A stretch of 64,000 bases of DNA from Chthonomonadales bacterium (GCA_027459625.1 DAIDHP010000005.1:62001-126000); one strand, 5' to 3'. Positions 53,220 through 62,557 are shown, counted from the stretch's first letter. Made by a program: numbers and translations. The notes: a model not told the origin generated them from the letters alone.

Positions 53220-54461
53220 TCAAAGGAAGAAAGTTACCATCCCGATGATGGAATCGTATCCAGGCCGAATTTGCTGCCGGTATTCCAATTGATATTGAGC
53301 GGAATGGGTGTGAGGCACATACGCCCAGCCCAGAGTATACGCCTCCGTTGTTTCATTGGCGGGGGAGCCTATTTGATCGGATCCTTTCGCATTATCAAAA
53401 CGTAACAGCATCGCGTAACGACTACCCACATAGAGGTCCCCCTCGATAATGCTGCCGAAGCTTCTCGCCGTCTCTCCGGATACGTCAATTCGATCCTTTC
53501 CCCAGACCCCCCCGAAATTTAATTCCGCCGTCAAAGGAAGTCTTTTCCCTTTGGCTTGAACCAGAGTATGGTCCAAGCTTCCGAAAACTCCGATACGGTC
53601 ATACAGATCGTTGAACGAGGAGGAGGTGACAACTCCGCCGCCATTCGTCAGGGCGGGAAACGGTGTTTTCCCATGGTAGTAGAATGCGGATAGGGAGGTT
53701 CCGCTGAAACCGGGAATATAATCCCCTTGTATCAAGTAATCGGCTGCACGATGTCCTTGCAAGGTCACATCCCCCTGTCCCTGGGAGTTAAGACCATTGA
53801 GCCATGAGAACTTCACATCGGTGTTGGGAGTGTTATAACCAATCTCCACCCCTCTCTCCAAACCGCTCAAGGCGAAATTGCCCTGATTTGCGCCAACGAA
53901 TGGTCCGTTCGCCCCGAATATCATCGAATCGCTGATCGAAAAATTCCGGTCGCCCATCAGTTTGAATCCGGTGAGTATGGGAATTTGACCCGCTTTGATG
54001 GTAAAGAACCCGCTTGGTGATCCGAAATTGTACTGCCCCCACGCCTCGGAAAAACCCGATTGCGCCTCCGTTTGCGATGAGAACTCATACATCACCATTG
54101 TTGAGAGATGATTGTCAATCGGAGTCGCCAGTTGCACTTCCGCTCCGTCCGCGTTAAATCCGCTGTCACCGCCTGGATTTGTGTCGCGTGCTGAGATGGT
54201 GGTCATGAATGTCATAGTATCACTCAGTGTTGGCTTAGCCAGTTTCATTCCTGCGATACGAAAACCGTTGCGAAGAAATTGGTAGCCGAATGGGTTGAGC
54301 CTCGGAATCATCGTATGGCAGGCGCTGCAGGAAAGTCCGTATCGGTGTGCGAACGGAGGTAATGCCATTGTCCTTCGAACAGACGCACTTGTTAGCAAGA
54401 GCGCCATGGGCACCCAGATTAAACTCTTTGCTCCATGGCGCTTGCATCCTGTCACAAACAT
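53220..54461 (-). CDS. Outer-membrane beta-barrel protein with N-terminal haem c motif
   Basis: 413 residues. After a signal peptide (cleaved near M-A-L-P) comes AHRYGLSCSACHTMIPRLNP, with a CxxCH haem-attachment motif (C-S-A-C-H) and N-P-F-G. The remaining 350 residues are alternating amphipathic strands rich in Gly, Ser and aromatic residues, closing with V-T-F-F-L, as expected of a porin-like barrel. Proteins of this type are thought to link periplasmic electron carriers to the outer membrane, but their role is poorly known. ATG 54461 has GGAGG upstream. A TGTGA/TCACA palindrome lies 140 bp before it. Confidence 0.75.
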   Translation of the reverse strand: MFVTGCKRHGAKSLIWVPMALLLTSASVRRTMALPPFAHRYGLSCSACHTMIPRLNPFGYQFLRNGFRIAGMKLAKPTLSDTMTFMTTISARDTNPGGDSGFNADGAEVQLATPIDNHLSTMVMYEFSSQTEAQSGFSEAWGQYNFGSPSGFFTIKAGQIPILTGFKLMGDRNFSISDSMIFGANGPFVGANQGNFALSGLERGVEIGYNTPNTDVKFSWLNGLNSQGQGDVTLQGHRAADYLIQGDYIPGFSGTSLSAFYYHGKTPFPALTNGGGVVTSSSFNDLYDRIGVFGSLDHTLVQAKGKRLPLTAELNFGGVWGKDRIDVSGETARSFGSIIEGDLYVGSRYAMLLRFDNAKGSDQIGSPANETTEAYTLGWAYVPHTHSAQYQLEYRQQIRPGYDSIIGMVTFFL

Positions 54462-54918
54462 CTCATCCTCCTTATATGAATGTATGTGTTGGGTCTTGAT
54501 CACATGGTGGCCTCATGACGTATGAACTTTCCAGACGGTTTCCGATATGACTACGGGGCGTATGCGGACGATCTTTCATGAAGTCACGTCTTCCTGAGTT
54601 ATTGTGATAACTATCACAATGTATTATACATGATTTATCCGATATAATATATAAGAAATGATAAATTAAAAAATAGTTTTCATATATCTAAGTTTTTATA
54701 CATACTGCATGTTAGTATATTCAAACATCTTTCAAGATTGAACGTAAGGCGAATCAAGATAGCGTATAATTTCACAAATGACATTCCACGCTTAGCGAGG
54801 GAATACGCCCCGTGCGACTCGCAGTGTTTGGAAATTTCACTTGTTCTTCATGGTAAGATTTGTTATAATGGGGGCAATGCAATGGCCGTGATCTGCGCGG
54901 AACGACAGGAGGACGGAA
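54462..54918. other. Spacer with a CRP/FNR-type palindrome
   Basis: About 457 bp between divergent genes. It holds the palindrome at 54601-54620; 54620-54720 is very AT-rich. No gene is visible. Confidence 0.5.
54601..54620. promoter_or_regulatory. Perfect CRP/FNR-family operator-like palindrome
   Basis: ATTGTGATA (54601-54609) is the exact complement of 54612-54620 around AC. It contains TGTGA-N6-TCACA, the CRP consensus half-sites in the correct spacing. It lies upstream of the haem-motif porin gene (minus) and far upstream of the small gene at 54919 (plus). Regulation by a CRP/FNR-like factor is inferred. Confidence 0.6.
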
Positions 54919-55116
54919 ATGATTATCATCGAAGGCAAGGGAACACTTAGCGTCACCGAACCCGGACATAGCGCCGGCACCTACTACGAACACGCCGAAA
55001 TCCACATCTACGGTGAAGTGGTGATCTTCATCGCCCATGGAAAGCATCACACCGCCGCCACCACGATGTGCCTCATCGGCTGGGACAACCCGCCCGAAAT
55101 TCGCGAAGCCGCGTAG
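54919..55116 (+). CDS. Small His-rich protein of unknown function
   Basis: 65 residues from ATG 54919, with AGGAGG about 6-8 nt upstream. Beta-strand-like I-I-I-E-G-K-G-T-L-S-V and V-V-I-F-I-A-H-G-K-H-H-T; several His residues (E-H-A-E-I-H, H-G-K-H-H). No signal or membrane helix. No family recognised. Confidence 0.6.
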   Translation: MIIIEGKGTLSVTEPGHSAGTYYEHAEIHIYGEVVIFIAHGKHHTAATTMCLIGWDNPPEIREAA

Positions 55117-55122
55117 CGCGTC

Positions 55123-55665
55123 TTATGGCTGGGAAGCATCGATAGAGTTCGGATTAGTGGGGTAGTGTATTAGATACTGAGGGTGTTCGTTTGGATCAGC
55201 CCAAACGAACTTACATACTGGCACGCCATATTTGCCGTCCATTCGGACGTCCGCCAGTTTGCGTGGGCGCAGCATTATGTAGGTTTCAAATACTTCCACA
55301 TCGTAATTTTTATTGAATACGCCTTTCGCCTCGTTAAACGCTTGAAGCGAGATTTGCGCTATCTCACCGACAGGTATCATTGCGCCGCAGAAGAGAATGG
55401 CTTTTTTCGGGCTGGTGAAGAAAATACGAACGGGGTATCTTCTGGATCGAAAACGTTTTTGAAACATTTCGGCGAACTTGAGATGTCTTGCGTCTCGCCA
55501 ATTTCCCGGGCCTCCTCCGCCCACGGCTTTTAATATATCCTCTTGCGTGGGGCTCCATGACCCGTACGGATCATCTACGTGCTCACTGTTTTTGAACCAC
55601 AGGCGCCAGCACCCTGCGCTTACTGCGATTACGATTACGACCAAAGCGATGTGTTTGCCATTCAT
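55123..55665 (-). CDS. Membrane-anchored protein of unknown function, last gene of flagellar operon
   Basis: 180 residues. One N-terminal helix (about residues 5-22) anchors a soluble domain with PTQEDILKAVGGGG, then KKAILFCGAMIPVGEIAQIS. No family recognised. It starts 9 bp after the stop codon of the MotE-like gene, so it belongs to the flagellar transcript; a role at the basal body or in the cell envelope is inference. Confidence 0.6.
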   Translation of the reverse strand: MNGKHIALVVIVIAVSAGCWRLWFKNSEHVDDPYGSWSPTQEDILKAVGGGGPGNWRDARHLKFAEMFQKRFRSRRYPVRIFFTSPKKAILFCGAMIPVGEIAQISLQAFNEAKGVFNKNYDVEVFETYIMLRPRKLADVRMDGKYGVPVCKFVWADPNEHPQYLIHYPTNPNSIDASQP

Positions 55666-55674
55666 CTCATCACT

Positions 55675-56157
55675 TCATTTCATCAATTCCTTGGTGATAC
55701 GCACGGAACGATCCACCGGTAGGAGGGGCAATATTTTACTGACCTGCATGCTATCCATTTTGCCAAGCAATTTTACGACAATCGGATCTGGCAGTTTGGC
55801 GAGAATTTTCACTGCGTCCTGAGGTTGCATCTGCTCGTAAACCGATGCCAGATGCGCCGCATTCTCATCCGCGTTCGGATCCGGAGTGGGAACCGCGTTC
55901 GCCGCTGACGAAGCCGGGTAGCTTGGCGAGGACTTCATGGCAGCGGGATAGCTTAATGCTCCGGATGTCAGCCTGGAGTTAGCGTTGGAGGTGGTGAATG
56001 TGGGCGTGCTCGTGGTAGATGTCGGAGTTGAAGCCTGTTTCGACGCCTTGGCTGTTTTCTTCACGGACGCAAACGGACCCACCTTCGAATACATCAATCC
56101 GAAGACCACCCCGCCGATAATCAGTAACGGTATCAAAACCGCTAAAACATACTTCAA
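55675..56157 (-). CDS. MotE-like flagellar protein (MgtE-N-like domain)
   Basis: 160 residues. An N-terminal membrane helix, a Thr/Ser/Pro/Ala-rich linker (about 35-95), then a helical domain YEQMQPQDAVKILAKLPDP, VVKLLGKMDSMQVSKILPLL, which resembles the MgtE-N/MotE domain found in flagellar loci, where it acts as a periplasmic chaperone for the stator protein MotC or as an assembly factor. TTG 56157 start; AAGGAG is 11 nt upstream. It follows the lytic transglycosylase gene by 15 bp. Confidence 0.72.
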   Translation of the reverse strand: MKYVLAVLIPLLIIGGVVFGLMYSKVGPFASVKKTAKASKQASTPTSTTSTPTFTTSNANSRLTSGALSYPAAMKSSPSYPASSAANAVPTPDPNADENAAHLASVYEQMQPQDAVKILAKLPDPIVVKLLGKMDSMQVSKILPLLPVDRSVRITKELMK

Positions 56158-56172
56158 TGTATTCGCGACTCC

Positions 56173-56766
56173 TTATGGATTGGAGATCATTTGTAGAATC
56201 TTTTGAACGTATCGCTGTGTTTCCGGATAGGGTGGGACGCCGTGATATTTTTTCACGGCTCCGGAGCCGGCATTGTACGCGGCGAGAGCGAGAGGCAAAT
56301 CCCCGTTAAATAGTTTCAATTTATCGGAAAGTTGCTTTACCCCTGCAGCGATATTCTCATCGGGATCATATGGGTTACGCACTCCGTATTCGTTCAATTC
56401 TTCCGGCATCAATTGCATCAAACCCATCGCCCCTTTGGAGGAAACGCTTTTCGTATTCCCATCCGATTCAACCCGAATCACCGCCCTAACCAAGTTTGGA
56501 TTCAATCCATACTGGGCGCTGTATTTGGATATCAGGGATTCGATCTCGGGGGAAAACGGAGGGTTATCCGGTTTTACGTTCACTCCTCCCGTCGCCTCCG
56601 CCAACGCCACATTGAATGGCTTGTCGGATGGAAGGGTGGGAATACTCGCTCCATCCACATAGCTCTTATCTTGCAATACGGGTTGAGGTGCGGGAGGTTC
56701 CGAAGTCAAAGCTCGAATGCGCGCCTCTATCTCCGCTATGCGCGCTTGAACTGATTCGATACTCAT
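56173..56766 (-). CDS. Flagellar-operon lytic transglycosylase (SLT)
   Basis: 197 residues. N-terminal coiled coil, Pro-rich linker, then an SLT domain: YGLNPNLVRAVIRVESDGNT with catalytic Glu, S-S-K-G-A-M-G-L-M-Q-L-M-P, PYDPDENIAAGVKQLSD, and ALAAYNAGSGAV. It cleaves peptidoglycan to let the rod pass. No signal peptide is visible, so it may be exported by the flagellar system. Its ATG overlaps the fliJ stop codon (ATGA). Confidence 0.85.
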   Translation of the reverse strand: MSIESVQARIAEIEARIRALTSEPPAPQPVLQDKSYVDGASIPTLPSDKPFNVALAEATGGVNVKPDNPPFSPEIESLISKYSAQYGLNPNLVRAVIRVESDGNTKSVSSKGAMGLMQLMPEELNEYGVRNPYDPDENIAAGVKQLSDKLKLFNGDLPLALAAYNAGSGAVKKYHGVPPYPETQRYVQKILQMISNP

Positions 56767-57197
56767 TCCATTTCTCTCCTTCTTGCACGGATTGATGCGA
56801 TGTCGTCGAGTGTGTCCTGTTCGCTCTTGAGAGCCTCGCGCTTGTATATGAGCAGGTCGTTCTGTTTTATCCTATCGATGGACTCACGATCCTGTCTCGC
56901 CTTCACTAATTCGGTTCTGGCTTGATTCAAACGCGTCATGATCTCATTACGTATGATATTTTCATGCCGTATCTTCTCCCGCAACGCCTCCAAGTATCTT
57001 TCCCTTATCAAGGGGTCTCCTTCTAACGTCATTGGCGAAAGCGAGTAGGTATCTTTCACTGTGGCTTGGAGAAGGGCGATTCGGTCATCGCATTGGGAAA
57101 GCTCAATCTCCACTCTTCCAAAAGCGAGGGCTTTCATCTCTTCTATTATGGTTCGGTGTTTCAACACCGTTTCAAATCGGAATGCAAATTTACGCAT
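56763..57197 (-). CDS. fliJ: Flagellar export chaperone FliJ
   Basis: 144 residues, almost all alpha-helical coiled coil, starting MRKFAFRFETVLKHRTIIEE as usual for FliJ. It escorts export substrates and contacts the FliI ATPase ring. It lies directly downstream of fliI (62 bp) and overlaps the SLT gene by 4 nt. Confidence 0.8.
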   Translation of the reverse strand: MRKFAFRFETVLKHRTIIEEMKALAFGRVEIELSQCDDRIALLQATVKDTYSLSPMTLEGDPLIRERYLEALREKIRHENIIRNEIMTRLNQARTELVKARQDRESIDRIKQNDLLIYKREALKSEQDTLDDIASIRARRREME

Positions 57198-57259
57198 AAG
57201 CCATGTTTATACCGGTTGCTTGGAATTGAGTTCCATCCTCTTAAAGTCTTGAGTGATTA

Positions 57260-58606
57260 CTAAGTTATGAAAATTTCCTGTAACTTTTGCAATGACTTCT
57301 TATAGTCCGCTGATTCCGAGGAATCTTGTCGCAGGAATCCGCGTATATTGTCGATATGTCTTTTCGCGCGGTCGATGAGCGGGTTCGAACCCTCCACATA
57401 CGCGCCAATGTTAATCAGATCCTCCGCGTCGCGATAAGCCGCCAGTAAGGATCGCAACTCTCCCGCTGCAGTGCGATGCACCGAGGAGGTGATGGAGGGC
57501 ATAACACGGGAGACGCTCTGGAGGACGTCGATGGCGGGATAGTGGTTCTGGTGAGCCAATGCGCGAGACAGGACGATGTGTCCGTCCAATATCCCTCGGA
57601 CCGCATCCGCCACCGGTTCGTTCATGTCATCCCCTTCCACCAAAACCGTGTACAGCCCCGTAATGCTTCCCTTGTCCGAAGTGCCGGCTCTTTCAAGTAA
57701 TTTGGGCAGCAACGCGAAGACCGATGGGGTGTATCCCCTGGTAGCGGGAGGCTCCCCGATCGCCAATCCTACCTCCCTCTGCGCCAAGGCGAGGCGGGTG
57801 ACGGAATCCATCATCAGAATGACATCCGCCCCTTGGTCTCGGAAAAACTCCGCGATCGTCGTGGCGACCAATGCCGATTTTATTCTCACGAGAGCAGGCT
57901 GGTCGGACGTGGCAACCACCACCACGGATCTTGCCAATCCCTCCTCGCCCAACGATTCCTCTATGAAATCGCGCACCTCCCTGCCGCGCTCGCCGGTTAA
58001 TGCGATCACGTTCACATCCGCCTTGGAGTTGCGCGCGATCATACCGAGCGTGGTGCTCTTTCCCACACCGGATCCGGCGAATATCCCGACGCGTTGTCCT
58101 CTGCCAATGGTGAGGCAGGAATCGATGGCTCTTATCCCCATCGGGAGGGGATCGGTAATCCTTTTCCTCTGCAGCGAGTTTGGAGGGGAGGAGTTAACCG
58201 GATAGCTTTGGGCTGTTCGAAGGGAACCTTTGTCATCAATGGGATTGCCCAATCCATCCAGAACTCTGCCCAGTAGCTCCTCTCCGACGTTTATATGATG
58301 TATGGAACGAGTCGCCACGATCTCGCTGCCAGGCTTGATACCCTCCATCACCCCAAGCGGCATCAGCAACGCCCTGTTTTCGCGAAATCCCACCACCTCC
58401 GCTAAAACCGGAGGTTTAAAACGATCCACAATGATATTGCATATTTCGCCTATCATCGCGGAGGGACCGCAGGATTCTATCACCAAGCCGATTACCTGCA
58501 CCACCCTTCCGTTCATTTTTACGGAGTCGAATCGGCTCAGAGCCTGGCGATATCTGTCCAAATTGATAGGAGGAAGTGGTTCGGAAGGAATCTTTAAGTC
58601 TTGCAT
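57260..58606 (-). CDS. fliI: Flagellum-specific ATPase FliI
   Basis: Cytoplasmic ATPase of the flagellar export apparatus, 448 residues. Walker A GIFAGSGVGKSTTLGMI, Walker B region DVILMMDSVTRLALAQREVG, GEPPATRGYTPSVFALLP and ISL-family C-terminus EGSNPLIDRAKRHIDNIRGF. The ATG at 58606 has AAGGA upstream. It lies 22 bp after fliH and is co-transcribed. Confidence 0.95.
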   Translation of the reverse strand: MQDLKIPSEPLPPINLDRYRQALSRFDSVKMNGRVVQVIGLVIESCGPSAMIGEICNIIVDRFKPPVLAEVVGFRENRALLMPLGVMEGIKPGSEIVATRSIHHINVGEELLGRVLDGLGNPIDDKGSLRTAQSYPVNSSPPNSLQRKRITDPLPMGIRAIDSCLTIGRGQRVGIFAGSGVGKSTTLGMIARNSKADVNVIALTGERGREVRDFIEESLGEEGLARSVVVVATSDQPALVRIKSALVATTIAEFFRDQGADVILMMDSVTRLALAQREVGLAIGEPPATRGYTPSVFALLPKLLERAGTSDKGSITGLYTVLVEGDDMNEPVADAVRGILDGHIVLSRALAHQNHYPAIDVLQSVSRVMPSITSSVHRTAAGELRSLLAAYRDAEDLINIGAYVEGSNPLIDRAKRHIDNIRGFLRQDSSESADYKKSLQKLQEIFIT

Positions 58607-58628
58607 CGTGAGTTCCTTGCATCATACT

Positions 58629-59357
58629 TTAAGAAGTGGCGGTATTAATGGATCCGGTAGTGAACAGTTTCTCCACTTCCGCGAGTTGTGTCTCAATGCG
58701 CGAATCGATATTCCCTCCGCTCGTTTCCACCACGCATCCGCCCGGCGACACCCGTCTATCCTCAACGATCTCAAGATGGCGGATGCCATCCACCAACTGG
58801 GCTATATCCTCTCGCGCTCCGCGCACGGCCTCGAGATCGGAGCCGTTGACGCGAATGCGGATGTTATTGGTATCCACTATGCGTCTCATGGCGTTCTTAA
58901 TAACGGAGATCGCCACCTCGTGATTGATACGAGCCTCATCCTTGACAATCTTTTGCGCTATCTCAAGTGCGAACTGCACAATTTGAGGTTCCGCTTCGTT
59001 CCAAAGTCTCAATCTCTCTTCTTCAATCAAAGCGATGAAGTTTTCCAATTGAGATCGATAACGCTCCCTCTCCTCTGTCATTTGAGCGATGCCGTCTTCG
59101 AAACCTTGCCGGTATCCATCCTCCTTGCCTTGATTATAGCCCTCCTCTTTCGCTTGGGCGCGAATCGCTTTCGCTTGTTCCTTCGCTGCGAGGATGAGTC
59201 GTCGGCATTCCTTTTGGGTCTCCTCGCGGAGAATTTGGATATCCTCGGGCTCTGGCGGGGAGCCGAAAATCCGACTGCGTTCCTCCTCCGCGATCTGTTC
59301 GATATCCTCGAATATCGCCGCGTGAGTCTTTTCGGTGGTTTTTATAATTTTCGACAC
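58629..59357 (-). CDS. fliH: Flagellar assembly protein FliH
   Basis: 242 residues. Long helical, Glu/Gln/Arg-rich N-terminal half with GYNQGKEDGYRQGFEDGIAQ repeats of the G-x3-G type, then the C-terminal domain A-L-E-I-A-Q-K-I-V and RIRVNGSDLEAVRGA and VSPGGCVVETSGGNIDSRI. It inhibits and links FliI to the C-ring. GTG start at 59357, GGGAG 7 nt upstream. Gene order and motifs agree. Confidence 0.85.
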   Translation of the reverse strand: MSKIIKTTEKTHAAIFEDIEQIAEEERSRIFGSPPEPEDIQILREETQKECRRLILAAKEQAKAIRAQAKEEGYNQGKEDGYRQGFEDGIAQMTEERERYRSQLENFIALIEEERLRLWNEAEPQIVQFALEIAQKIVKDEARINHEVAISVIKNAMRRIVDTNNIRIRVNGSDLEAVRGAREDIAQLVDGIRHLEIVEDRRVSPGGCVVETSGGNIDSRIETQLAEVEKLFTTGSINTATS

Positions 59358-59372
59358 GATTTCACTCCCAAA

Positions 59373-60383
59373 CTACACGATTAATTCTTCGCCGCCTCCT
59401 CGGGCTACGATAATCTCCCCAGCCTCCTCCAGCCGGCGGATGATGCCGACGATCCGTTGTTGCGCCTCCTCCACGTTACGCAATCGGACGGGTCCCATGA
59501 ACTCCATCTCTTCCCGGAGCATATTGCTTGCGCGCTCGGACATATTCTTGAATATCCGATTTTGCACATCCTCCCCGACTCCTTTGAGAGCAAGCCCCAA
59601 CTCCTTGGTTTCAACCTCTCGGAGGACTTTCTGGATGGAGGCGTCATCCAAGAGAGTAATATCTTCAAATACGAACATTAGCTTCTTGACTTCGTCAGCA
59701 AGCTCCGGATTATTTTCCGAGAGCGTCTCCAAAATCGTCTTTTCCGTGGTTCGGTCCACCCAGTTCAGCACCTCAACCAACGCCTTCACGCCGCCCACCG
59801 CAGTGAATTTTTGCGTCACAACGGAGGACATCTTCTGCTGGAGAACTTTCTCTATCTGATTAATAACATCCGGCGGGGTGCGATCCATGATGGCGATGCG
59901 CCGCGCCACCTCCGCGCGCACCTCCTGCGGCAATCCCGATATCACAGCCGCAGCTTGATTTGGGGCGAGGTGAACCAATATCAAGGCGATTGTCTGCGGA
60001 TGCTCCTCTTGAAGGAAGGAAAGCAACTGAGCGGGATCGGCTTTCTTGATAAAATCAAACGGCATCACCTGAAGTGCTTGAACCACGCGGTTGATCAGGG
60101 AGTTCGCTCGATCCGCGCCATATGCGGATTCCAGGAAACGCCTTGCATGGTCGATTCCTCCCTCGGAGATGTACTCCTGCGCCATGCACATTTCGCGGAA
60201 CTCAGCGATCACTGCGTTTCGCTCAGAGGAACCCACCTGCCCTAGGCGCGCAACCTCGATCATCAGTTGCTCAACGTCCTGTTCCGCCATGTAGGGGAAA
60301 ATAGTGCTGGTGATCTCTGGTCCGAGAGCCATAATAAGAATAGCGGCTTTCTGTTTGTTAGATATTGTCAAGGTTCGAGCCAA
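59373..60383 (-). CDS. fliG: Flagellar motor switch protein FliG
   Basis: C-ring protein bridging the MS-ring and motor stator, 336 residues. The N-terminal domain ends with FLQEEHPQTIALILVHL. The middle domain has EVRAEVARRIAIMDRTPPDV, and the C-terminal domain EDITLLDDASIQKVLREVE, RNMSERA and EEMEFMGPVRLRNVEEAQQR. The charged torque helix residues are present. TTG start at 60383. 69 bp separate it from fliF, and fliH follows 15 bp later. Confidence 0.95.
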   Translation of the reverse strand: MARTLTISNKQKAAILIMALGPEITSTIFPYMAEQDVEQLMIEVARLGQVGSSERNAVIAEFREMCMAQEYISEGGIDHARRFLESAYGADRANSLINRVVQALQVMPFDFIKKADPAQLLSFLQEEHPQTIALILVHLAPNQAAAVISGLPQEVRAEVARRIAIMDRTPPDVINQIEKVLQQKMSSVVTQKFTAVGGVKALVEVLNWVDRTTEKTILETLSENNPELADEVKKLMFVFEDITLLDDASIQKVLREVETKELGLALKGVGEDVQNRIFKNMSERASNMLREEMEFMGPVRLRNVEEAQQRIVGIIRRLEEAGEIIVARGGGEELIV

Positions 60384-60452
60384 TATTCCTTCGCCATCCT
60401 TTCCTTACCATTCAATCAACGAGGAGCCCCGCACTCATAAGATATCTTAATA

Positions 60453-62120
60453 TTACTTATCCTCGCTCATCATGCTTTTGACAAGACGTGCTATAGTCTC
60501 CGGTTTTGATTTGGCGAGGTGCATGATGCTCTCCAGATTTGCATCAAACGCTTCCTCTATCACATCGAACGTGTGCACGTTCTCACCGGTATTCAATCCG
60601 ATTACCTTGGGCATTTCGCCTTCGGCCAAAATCATTTCATTCGGATCGTTTTGACCAACTGTCATATCCAGTCCGGCCGTCTGCATGCCGTTCCTTCCAT
60701 AACCGGCAATGCTTCCGCCGCCACCCGCCAGAGCCAATTCCCGGGATGGCATCATCGTGTGCCTCAACCCTCTAGCGAGGAGGATAAGCATCACGATGAT
60801 AAGCAATATCGGAACTATGTAGTTGACATACGTATGGATCATTGCGGATGTGGCTTGTTGTTTCGCAGCCTTCTTTTCGCTCAAAAATACGGATTGGTCG
60901 AAAGGCACCGATTGCACCACAACCTGACGATTTGGGGTGGAGGGAGAGGCGCCGATGTAATTCTGAATCATACTCTGCACCGCTTGGGCGGTGGATGGGG
61001 GGATCGAACTATCAAGCGCTATGGAAACTCTTAAATTTTGCACATCCCCCGGAGCCTTGACGGTTTGCGTATCCGAAGTGCTAACGCTATCGGTTTCCGT
61101 GGTTGTGGTGTGTGAATAGTTTCCGCCGCTGGTTTTCACGTTTCCAGAACCATACACCGGGGGTGCTGAGTTAGTGGAAGTGTTCGACGCTATTCCTGCG
61201 GGTTGCGCTCCGCCGGATATGGATCCGCCGCCGGTAAGTGTTTCCTCTTCAATAGATTTGGATGTGCGCTGGCCGGGAAGAACCGTGTGAACCGTTTGGG
61301 TTTGCTTGTCCATATCCAGGCTAGCTCTCACCAAAACGGAGGACTTATGCGGTCCCACGAGTTGATCGATCTGGGATTCTATCTGTCGCTTTAGCGCATC
61401 CGAGTAGGCTTTCTCATCGGAAATTCGGTCATTGGAGCCGGGCACCCCGGAACTCATCTCTTCACCATCCCAGAGAAGGTTCCCTTCGCCATCAACCAAT
61501 GTGATATTTTTCTCCGAGAGACCAGTGTACGCCGATTTGACCAGATCTACAATCGCCTTGATGTTGGCGTCCGTCAATTGGCTGCCTGGCTTCAAATGGA
61601 CGATAACGCTGGCTGAAGGGGCTTTCTGATCGATATTGACCAATGGAGAATCGTCACCCGGGGCGTATTTCACGCTTGCCGAGGAAACCGGGTCCAGCGA
61701 CTGGATGGCGTTTTCCATCTCGCCCTCCAGCGCCTCCCGTATCCGGCTCTTTTCCATCGCCTGTGTCTCTCCGAACGGAGCGTTTTCAAGCAAGGAGTAA
61801 CCGGGAGCTCCGGAATTGAGGAGACCCTGTCCCGCCAGTGTCATTTTAAGCTCAGGCTCATCGGCTTTTGGCACTTCAATCGACGTACCATCGTTACTGA
61901 TCCGAAACGGTACCTTCTGCTGCTTGAGCAAATCTAGAATTTTCGCGGAATCCGATGGCGCTGGATTGGATACAAGCGTTGTGTAATCCGGAGAATCCGC
62001 ATAAAAAACAAAACCGATCCCCACCATAATCATTGCCGCGAGCAGTGTCGCCACCATGATCTGATTGGTTCGGCTTGTATTCTGCCAAAGCTCTTTCAAC
62101 TTGCTTAGGCCATTTTCCAT
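60453..62120 (-). CDS. fliF: Flagellar MS-ring protein FliF
   Basis: 555 residues; two transmembrane helices (about 20-40 and 440-460) bracket the large periplasmic ring-building part. Blocks: FVFYADSPDYTTLVSNPAPS, PGYSLLENAPFGETQAMEKS, VKYAPGDDSPLV, and the C-terminal FliG-binding tail NLESIMHLAKSKPETIARLV. ATG 62120 has GGGGG 7 nt upstream; TTG 62141 is less likely. Length and order are normal. Confidence 0.95.
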   Translation of the reverse strand: MENGLSKLKELWQNTSRTNQIMVATLLAAMIMVGIGFVFYADSPDYTTLVSNPAPSDSAKILDLLKQQKVPFRISNDGTSIEVPKADEPELKMTLAGQGLLNSGAPGYSLLENAPFGETQAMEKSRIREALEGEMENAIQSLDPVSSASVKYAPGDDSPLVNIDQKAPSASVIVHLKPGSQLTDANIKAIVDLVKSAYTGLSEKNITLVDGEGNLLWDGEEMSSGVPGSNDRISDEKAYSDALKRQIESQIDQLVGPHKSSVLVRASLDMDKQTQTVHTVLPGQRTSKSIEEETLTGGGSISGGAQPAGIASNTSTNSAPPVYGSGNVKTSGGNYSHTTTTETDSVSTSDTQTVKAPGDVQNLRVSIALDSSIPPSTAQAVQSMIQNYIGASPSTPNRQVVVQSVPFDQSVFLSEKKAAKQQATSAMIHTYVNYIVPILLIIVMLILLARGLRHTMMPSRELALAGGGGSIAGYGRNGMQTAGLDMTVGQNDPNEMILAEGEMPKVIGLNTGENVHTFDVIEEAFDANLESIMHLAKSKPETIARLVKSMMSEDK

Positions 62121-62231
62121 CGAGTTACCCCCATATAACAACTTACGCCGGGTATATTTCGGGGAATATATCCGGTCAATTTACAATTCAATCTCCCTCC
62201 TGAACGCGTAGCGTTTGTTAAGGGATTCCCG

Positions 62232-62552
62232 TTATACTTGCGTCTGCATTATTTGCTGATAAGCTTCCACAATTTTGTTTCGAACCTGCACGGTTAAAGC
62301 GAGGGATGTGGATGCCTCCTCCATGGCGATCATAACCTGATGAATGTCTATGGGTTGTCCTTCGGCTAAACGCGTCATCATGTCATTCGCGTTTTGTTGC
62401 GATCCGTTCACCTCCGCGAGGGCTTCCGTCAGGAACTGTCCGAATGATTTCCCCGCTCCCTCGCCTGAAGGGATGGTTTTGGATAGCATATCCGGTTGAG
62501 CCCCGGAGGCGATGCCGTTTAAAATATCCGGGGATATTGTATCTATTCTCAT
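62232..62552 (-). CDS. fliE: Flagellar hook-basal body complex protein FliE
   Basis: 106 residues, small rod-to-MS-ring adapter. C-terminal half FGQFLTEALAEVNGSQQNAN and IDIHQVMIAMEEASTSLALT-VRNKIVEAYQQIM is the standard FliE pattern. It follows flgC by 5 bp and precedes fliF by 111 bp. Confidence 0.92.
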   Translation of the reverse strand: MRIDTISPDILNGIASGAQPDMLSKTIPSGEGAGKSFGQFLTEALAEVNGSQQNANDMMTRLAEGQPIDIHQVMIAMEEASTSLALTVQVRNKIVEAYQQIMQTQV

Positions 62553-62557
62553 CCCGA

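Noticed and set aside
54738-54950. Plus-strand frame of 70 codons
   Set aside because: No Shine-Dalgarno; overlaps the start of the better-supported gene at 54919 in another frame.
58302-59384. Plus-strand open frame of 360 codons
   Set aside because: Antisense to fliI and fliH, which are certain; shadow frame.
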